Shown here: piece after piece, positions 58,101 to 64,000 of the stretch | Position numbering within the stretch: position 1 is the first letter of the stretch | Layout: each line of letters starts with the position of its first letter | From: Arthrospira sp. PCC 9108 | GTDB lineage: Bacteria > Cyanobacteriota > Cyanobacteriia > Cyanobacteriales > Microcoleaceae | Assembly: GCA_016745315.1 (NCBI GenBank) | Contig: CP066886.1 | Location: forward strand, 837,501 to 901,500 | Length of the DNA stretch: 64,000 nucleotides | Reading direction: 5' to 3' | Made by a program: the position numbers and the translations under genes | Notes under the pieces: model-generated | The model's database searches: none | The model's input: only the letters and a program-made list of their open reading frames with translations | Told to the model about the DNA's origin: nothing

Positions 58101-61100
58101 CTTGCCCATTCCCCAGTTTCCGAGTTGCACCCTCCCAATGTTGCAAACTCACCTGATTAATGCAGTAGCATTTTTTTTGCAAATCCCTTCCCAGGCGCAA
58201 ACAAAAATCAATATCTTCCAGCCCATAATCATAATCCAGGGAAAACCCCCAAGCCATTCAAACTCGACCTTCCGACACAACAAAAACGCCCCTGTCACAG
58301 CCGCAGGGAAGAAATCACCTCCAACTTGAGAAGAAACCCAATAATTGCTCAGACTCTCGTGTCGAATCTGCTCAGGCTGGAAATAGCCCCGCTTTTCATT
58401 CCACACAAAGTGGATACCTGTATGCTGCACCCCTGCTTCCTTCCCTTTGGGCAGTGATGAAGGGTCATCATCCAAACGCACCCCCACTGCCCCAATACTA
58501 GAGTCATACAACTTATCCACCGCTAGAGGCAGTACATCGTCAGTAAAAACAATATCATTATTCAGAAACAGCAGATACGGATACTTAGCCAGACTTGCCC
58601 CATAATTACAAGAATCCGAAAACGAAAAATTTTCGCCCCGATTCACATAACGAATATCTCCCTTAATCGCTTGCTTCCGCACCACCTCAGCCGTGTTATC
58701 CTCGGAACCGTGGTCAATAATAATTAGCTCGACCGGAAAATAAGTATTCGTGGCGAAAAAAGTAGATAGAAGACGATCCAGTAAAGTCGCACCATTCAAA
58801 CTGAGAACAATTACAGAAACCCCCTGATCCACCTGACGTAAGACCTGACTTTTTACTTTCTGTTCTCCCCACCCCGAGAAAACAGACGAAACAGAAGGCA
58901 ACCCCTCCAATAAAAAATTCAAGCGATCCGATAACAACCCTTGATTGGTTGATCTCGCCATAACCGAATCCAAAACCAAGTCCAGTCTCGGCTCATTCTC
59001 AGCATAACTAAACTCTGCTACAAACAGTTCTCTAGCCTTGGAACGGAGCCTCTGAGCCTCAGCATCATCGGACAACACTCGACCCAGAGCAACCCCCAAA
59101 TCCAACTCACTTATCGGAACCACTGCTCCTGACTCAATCACATCTTTTACAGCGACAGTCTGTGACAACAGCACCGTTAAACCCACACCCAAAGCATCCG
59201 ACAACTTCGCCGGAATCTGGAACTGCGACACTGGAGACTGCCCATCTGGCAATAAAATACAGATATCTCCCACCGCCACCACATCAGGAATTTGGTTAAA
59301 GGGCTGATTCTCCAGAAACAGATAGTTCACGCCCTGAATTGCCTGTAATTTCGCCTTCAGGCTTGGATCAGGAAAATCACCCACAATCATAAATACAACA
59401 TCCTGTCGCCCCAGAGTAGCTAGGGCTTTCGCTGTTGCTACCAGACCCTTGTGTTCCTTTGGTGTACCAAAGAACAGTACCACCTTCTGTTCCTGAGAAA
59501 TCCCCAACCGTTCCCGACTTTGATACCGACGCTCAGACGAAGGCTCAAAGAGCTTCTCGTCACGCGCATGGCGGATAATCTCACCCCCATAGCGCTTTTG
59601 TAAAGCCGGGTTTGAGACCGTTACTGCATCAAACTCTTTAACCAGCCCTACGGCGATCTGTGTCCACTCTTGACCAGTCAAGTTTTTCAGTTCTGGTAAC
59701 TGACCTTTAGATTTCAGGAACTCTTCTAATTCAATAGGCGTTTCAGCCTGAACAAAAGCCAACTCCTCATCATCAATATCCACAATTACCCGTGCATCCC
59801 AGACCAACTTGTACAGCAAGCCAAACAGAATATTGGGCATACGAGGCTTAGACAAATGCACCACATCGTAGGGATGAGATAATACTAGGTTCATTGCCTG
59901 TTCAACAAACTGACTTTCATCCTCAACAATGAAACTATGGCAAGGAATAGAAGTCTTGCGTATAGGTTCCCATAGTTCTCGACCATAGTTCGGAAAGATA
60001 CTACCAATCATTTCCACATCTGCGATCGCTTGATAAAGTTGGGCGAGGGTATAGGCGCGACCTGCTGAATTGTGAGCCAGTTCCCAACTACACACAGCCA
60101 CTTGAGGACGTTTACCAAGTTGATGAGCAGTATCAACTGCTAAAATATCCCCTTTTATAACTCCCCAATTCCGATAAAAATTAGCCAGCCGTGGCTCAAT
60201 TTTCACCGCTCGATTACCTGCTTTTTCTGCCTCCTGTAAACGTCCCAATTGTCGCAAAACCCGAATTAAATTAAAATGAGAGCCAGCCCACTCCGGCTTC
60301 AACTCAACCACCTGCTGATAAGCCTTAATCGCTTCTTGTAAACGCCCCAACTGCTTAAAAATATCTCCCAACCGATGCCAAGCCACTGCCTGAATTTCAT
60401 GATTATTAGAGTCAATTTGTAAAGTGCTTTTATAAAAAGTAATAGCCTGCTCTATTTTGCCTTGCTCTTTCAAAACATCAGCCAATTTTAAAGAAATCTC
60501 AGCATCTTTGGGGTTTACCTCCAATGCCTTATAATAAAGTTGTAAATCTGTTGGATTATCTTTAATTGCTCTGTGATAGACTTGAGAAATTTCTTCAGAA
60601 GAAATCTGAATTTGATTTCGCAGAGCTTCCCCTAGCTTTTCATGAAATTGTGGCAAATTCGGATCTATTTTAACCGCAGAACGATAGGCGGAGATCGCCC
60701 CTTCCCACTCCTCTTTTTTAACTAAAATATCCCCTAAATTATAATGCGACCAAACAAAATTTGGATCTAACTCAATGGCTTTTTGATAGGCTGCGATCGC
60801 CCCTTCCCAATCTTCTTTTTTAACTAAAATATACCCTAAATTATGATGAGATAACGCAAAATCTCCCTTCAACTTAATCGCATTTTGATAAGCGTCCGCC
60901 GCCTCATTCCATCGCTCCAGTTTTAACAGAGCATCCCCCAAGTTATTATGAGACCAAGAGAACTCCGGGTTAAGAGCGATCGCATTTTGATAAGCCTGGG
61001 CCGCCTCTGACCATTGTTCCAACTTCGACAGTGCATCCCCCAACAGGTGCCGAGTTTGACTGTCCTCCGGCGACTGTGCCGCCACCCCACCCAACACCTC

Positions 61101-61346
61101 AACCGCCTCATCCCAGGCTTCCAACTGCACCAAAACCCTACCTAACTCTCGTTGGGGTTCCAGCCAGTCCTTGTCTAAAGCGATCGCTTTTCGTAATTCA
61201 ATCGCCGCCGGTTGCCAATCTTCTCGCAGCGCTAGGGCTATACCCAACTTCCAGTGAATTTCTGCCACTGTCCTATGTTGCTGTAGGGGTCTAGTGTTTC
61301 TGCGCCGACTCTGTGTGATCAGGAATTGAGGAGACTTAATAGACAT
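55129..61346 (-). CDS. Giant TPR-multi-glycosyltransferase, one frameshift
   Basis: Two frames (61346-58149 and 58257-55129) join into about 2,072 aa if one T is added to TTTT near 58246, so that GGF is followed by SLDYDYGLEDIDF. Order: about nine TPRs (aa 25-390, for example AIALNPEFSWSHNNLGDALLKLE), a GT4 domain (about aa 395-800, VVLFFGTPKEHKGL), a GT2 domain (about aa 835-1075, VSVIVLSLNGATLL, FLNNDIVF), a second GT4 (about aa 1115-1500, VLAYTGNVHSGN), a helical linker, two DUF4214-like units (LENAIINVYKVVLNRMP, KYAYRTVLNRG), and a last GT2 (LVTAIASLYCGRDYIDKF, NTNLDDLR). One chain could assemble a glycan in sequence or glycosylate many sites of an S-layer or gliding protein. Start ATG 61346. 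Confidence 0.85.
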
Positions 61347-61683
61347 AAGGGGGATGCTCTCTCTAGTCGCTATAGGACAGGATTTGTTGGTGTTACCCTA
61401 GTAAGGCTTGGTTGGGGAACTATTGCTGATGCAACTTGGCTTTCCCAGTCTCGCCTAATTCAGTATAGACGACGCTCATCTAAAAGTGCAAGGCAAAAAC
61501 CCAAAATTGATGTTGATCACAGTCATACTAAATCACTCATAACTTGAGATTGTGATAGTTTGATGTTTTTTGATGTTAGTATCTTGAGAGTTTTTGTTAA
61601 ATTAAAAAAAAACCGATTTTATCGATTTTCAATTTGTAGTTACTGGGAATATCTCCAAAATTATATATCCTAAATATATCCCC
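61347..61683. other. Intergenic region between TPR gene and giant glycosyltransferase
   Basis: About 340 bp. It holds a terminator (61603-61628). A plus-strand frame of 73 codons (61326) is not gene-like. The promoter for the giant gene should be here. AT-rich with several T runs. Confidence 0.45.
61603..61628 (-). terminator. Rho-independent terminator of the TPR gene
   Basis: On the minus strand AAATCGA pairs with TCGGTTT (one G-T wobble) around TAAAA, followed by TTTTTTT. It lies 56 bp past the stop of the TPR gene at 61684 and before the giant glycosyltransferase. Confidence 0.6.
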
Positions 61684-64000
61684 TTATCCATTATCATTGT
61701 TTTCGGTTTCCTGGTAGGCGTACTCCTTAGATTTTTTAAACGCTTCGATCGCCTCATCCACCCGTCCCCAACCCTGCAGAGCATCACCCAACTTCTGATA
61801 CACCTCCCAATTCCCCGGATTCAACTCCAGCACCCGGCCATAAATCCCCGCCGCCTCCGACCAATTTTCTCGCTCCAACTCCAGGTCCCCCAACACCTCC
61901 CAAACCGAGACCCAATCCGGCACCAGAGCCACTGCCCTTTGATAAGCGACGATCGCCTCTGACCAAGCCTGCATCACTACAGAAACATCCCCCAAATGCA
62001 CCCACATTTCCCCATCATCAGGAGCCAAAGCCACCGCCTTTTGGTAAACCCCAGCCGCATCAGACCATTGCTCCAACGCTTCCAAAGCCTGGGCTAATAG
62101 CTGCAACACCTCCAGGCGTTCAGGTTCCCTATCGAGAAGGTGACGGCAAATATCAACACAGCCCTGCCAATTTTCCGCCCCCGCTGCGGCGATCGCCTCT
62201 TCCCAGGCTGGCTGACCCGGTGGTGGTGCAGAAGCCACCCCCCCTATAGGGATGTGATTTTGCCGGGTTACAGGTTCTTCTACCCGCCGCTGAGGAGGTT
62301 TCTGGCTGTCTACTACCGGGGAACTAACAGATTGCACTGGGGGCAAAACTGCCATGGGTGGAGACGGTAAAATCTGGTGGTGAGAAGTAGGTAACTGAGA
62401 TTTATAATCTTCCCCTATGGGAGTAGGGGCAAGCCTCCTGCGGTGCCCTCCCAGCCAACTGAAACCAGGAAAACGCTCCCACCAAGGTCGTTGTGGCTGA
62501 ATTGGTCGGGGGGGTGTCGGTTCCCGACGTTCCGCTAACTCAAAGCAAAGGCGATAATAGGTCATCGCTTCTCCCTGTCGTCCCAAATCATAGAGGGCTT
62601 CGGCTAACTGTTGATGAGCTTTAGCACTGTGGGGGTGGGTAGTAACAGCCACCTGATAACAAGCGATCGCCTGAGTTTTTTGTCCCCTACGCCATAACCC
62701 CTGAGCCAAATTCAAACATTCCCCCAGGGAAGCTAGTTCCGGTTTTGCCTGGATAGCTTCAAACAAACAGTCCTGTAGGGGCGGGTTCCACAGTCAGCCA
62801 TGCTTCCGACCAGCCAGCTTTGTAAACCCGCCCCTTCTTTACCCAAAGACCCCCAGGCGCTGGCTAAACTCCGATAAATGCGGGGATGGGGTTTTAACTT
62901 CACAGCTTCCTGTAAGCTGACGATCGCCTCTGGGTAGCGTCGCTGTTGCAGACACAATTCCCCCAACTCCTGATGCCATAGGCCATTTTTCGGTTCCAAA
63001 GCGATCGCCTTTCGATAGCAGCGTAGGGCTTTACCATATTCCCCCAAACCCACCAGAGCCATCCCCCAGATACCATATGCTCTGGCTTCCCTCGGTCGCC
63101 ACTGCACCACCTGCTGACATTGCTGGACACAAGCCTGATAGCGCTTTTGCTGATATAACTCCGTGGCCCTTTCCAAAGCGACATCGACATCAGGCGGCGC
63201 AAAAGCCCCACCCCCTGGCGGTGGCAACTCTTCCGGTATTTGTCCCCCAGCAATTAAACTCAACACCCGCGCCTGACTAGGAGGTAGGCTTTTGTTACTA
63301 TGGCGTAAAGCCTTAGACAGATTTTCCAAAGCCATCAACAGGCGGGGATTTTGTTCGAGGGCGCGCCCATAACAGGCGATCGCATCATCCCACTTTTCCT
63401 GAGCCACCAGTGCTTGTCCCAAACTGTTGCGAGACTCAAAAGAGTCCGGTTGCAACTCCACCGCGCGCCGATAGGCGGCTTCCGCTTCCGACCACAAACC
63501 TTGAGCCGACAGAACCTCCCCCAAATTGTGATAGGCTTGGGAATCGTGCGGCGATCGCCTGACCACCTGACGATAACAAACCTCAGCCTCCTGGAGTCTG
63601 CCACTTTGTAAAAGGCTATTACCCACCGCCAAAAACTCGGAGACTTCCCCCTCTTCTGGCTGCAAAATCAAAGCCTGATATCGACAACTCACAGCTTGCT
63701 GAGGTTTTCCCAGCTTATGCCACACTTTACCCAAATTCCGATGAGCAGCTACCAAGTCTGGCTGGAGAGCGATCGCCCTTTCATAGCATTTTATCGCCTG
63801 TTCCCAGCCTTGCATTCTCGCCGCGAGACTACCCAAATTCGTGTGAATTGTCGCATCTTCCGGGTTTAACTGCACCGCCTTCTGAAAAGCCGCCACCGCC
63901 TCCGGTAATCGTTTCATCCCCAACAAAGCCTTACCCAACAAGGCGTAAATATTCGCCGTCTCTGGGTCTAATGCCAAAACCTGCTGACACAGACTCAAAG
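61684..64000 (-). pseudogene. Large TPR protein interrupted by a 60-bp repeat, 5' end beyond window
   Basis: Two minus-strand frames, 63998-62733 and 62766-61684, belong to one gene. Each carries many 34-residue TPRs (for example AIKCYERAIALQPDLVAAHR, AVALAPDDGEMWVHLGDVSV), with a Pro-rich linker near 62300-62480 (RPWWERFPGFSWLGGHRR). The 60-bp repeat at 62776-62835 sits between LGKE and the CLFEAIQAKPEL continuation. It is read through but shifts the frame, ending after about 12 codons (CLKLSRQNRN). The 3' part may restart at TTG 62766. TPR proteins of this kind flank glycosyltransferase genes in cyanobacteria and may scaffold them. Confidence 0.75.
62776..62835. repeat. 60-bp palindrome-ended repeat, copy 3, in TPR gene
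   Basis: TAGGGGCGGGTT...AAACCCGCCCCT, same length and same core (AGCCATGCTTCC) as copies at 12889 and 14181, with about 52 of 60 bases identical. It splits a coding sequence that is otherwise continuous, so the repeat is mobile or was recently so. Confidence 0.85.

Noticed and set aside
61326..61547. 73-aa plus-strand frame
   Set aside because: Overlaps the start of the giant glycosyltransferase on the other strand and shows no motif.

Overview
The window comes from a filamentous cyanobacterium of the Arthrospira/Limnospira (Spirulina) group. Three things support this: the HIP1 octamer GCGATCGC is very frequent, the [2Fe-2S] ferredoxin at 30751-31050 is nearly the same as the classical Spirulina platensis protein as I remember it, and the DNA is unusually rich in group II introns, insertion sequences and restriction-modification genes. 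No rRNA, tRNA or CRISPR array was seen.

Layout. (1) 1-4.9 kb: AT-rich end of a prophage or phage-tail module. It has small structural proteins, a collagen-like tail fibre with a C-terminal Peptidase_S74 chaperone whose frame is broken by one TGA, and a one-TM protein, followed by about 950 bp of non-coding DNA with nested inverted repeats. (2) 4.9-9.6 kb: a decayed type I restriction-modification locus (hsdM and hsdS remnants) packed with toxin-antitoxin remnants (DUF1016 nuclease, MNT/HEPN, AF2212-like, UPF0175/DUF3368, HicAB). (3) 9.6-20.6 kb: a retroelement nest. At least seven group II introns or fragments are inserted into one another, with a shattered intron-encoded reverse transcriptase/maturase/HNH protein. 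Two IS630 copies, an IS1 remnant and small palindromic repeats lie in or beside it. Two sugar-related genes (one truncated) sit at its right edge.

(4) 20.6-46.3 kb: mostly ordinary chromosomal genes. They are a group 2 sigma factor, a Fur-family regulator, a five-repeat peptidoglycan-binding protein, a 58-aa membrane protein, a giant polytopic membrane protein, biliverdin reductase, ferredoxin, a SpoIID-type protein, a PEP-CTERM protein, PEP synthase, an HxlR regulator, rsmB, a compact type II restriction-modification system with controller protein, a DHH-CBS-CCA-transferase fusion, a serpin and a Hal2/CysQ-type phosphatase. (5) 46.7-50.4 kb: a tandemly amplified array of five Uma2-type (DUF820) genes. 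(6) 50.5-64 kb: a DUF29 gene and a surface-glycan cluster with GT2, methyltransferase and GT4 genes, an about 2,072-aa TPR-multi-glycosyltransferase, and a TPR protein interrupted by a 60-bp palindromic repeat.

Two cross-cutting patterns stand out. Several otherwise intact genes (rsmB, the phosphatase, a GT2 and the giant glycosyltransferase) are each restored to normal length by adding one base to a G or T run, which suggests either homopolymer sequencing error or slippage. In the accessory half, defence and toxin genes are broken by real insertions, deletions and in-frame stops, so that half looks like a graveyard of defence genes colonised by retroelements.
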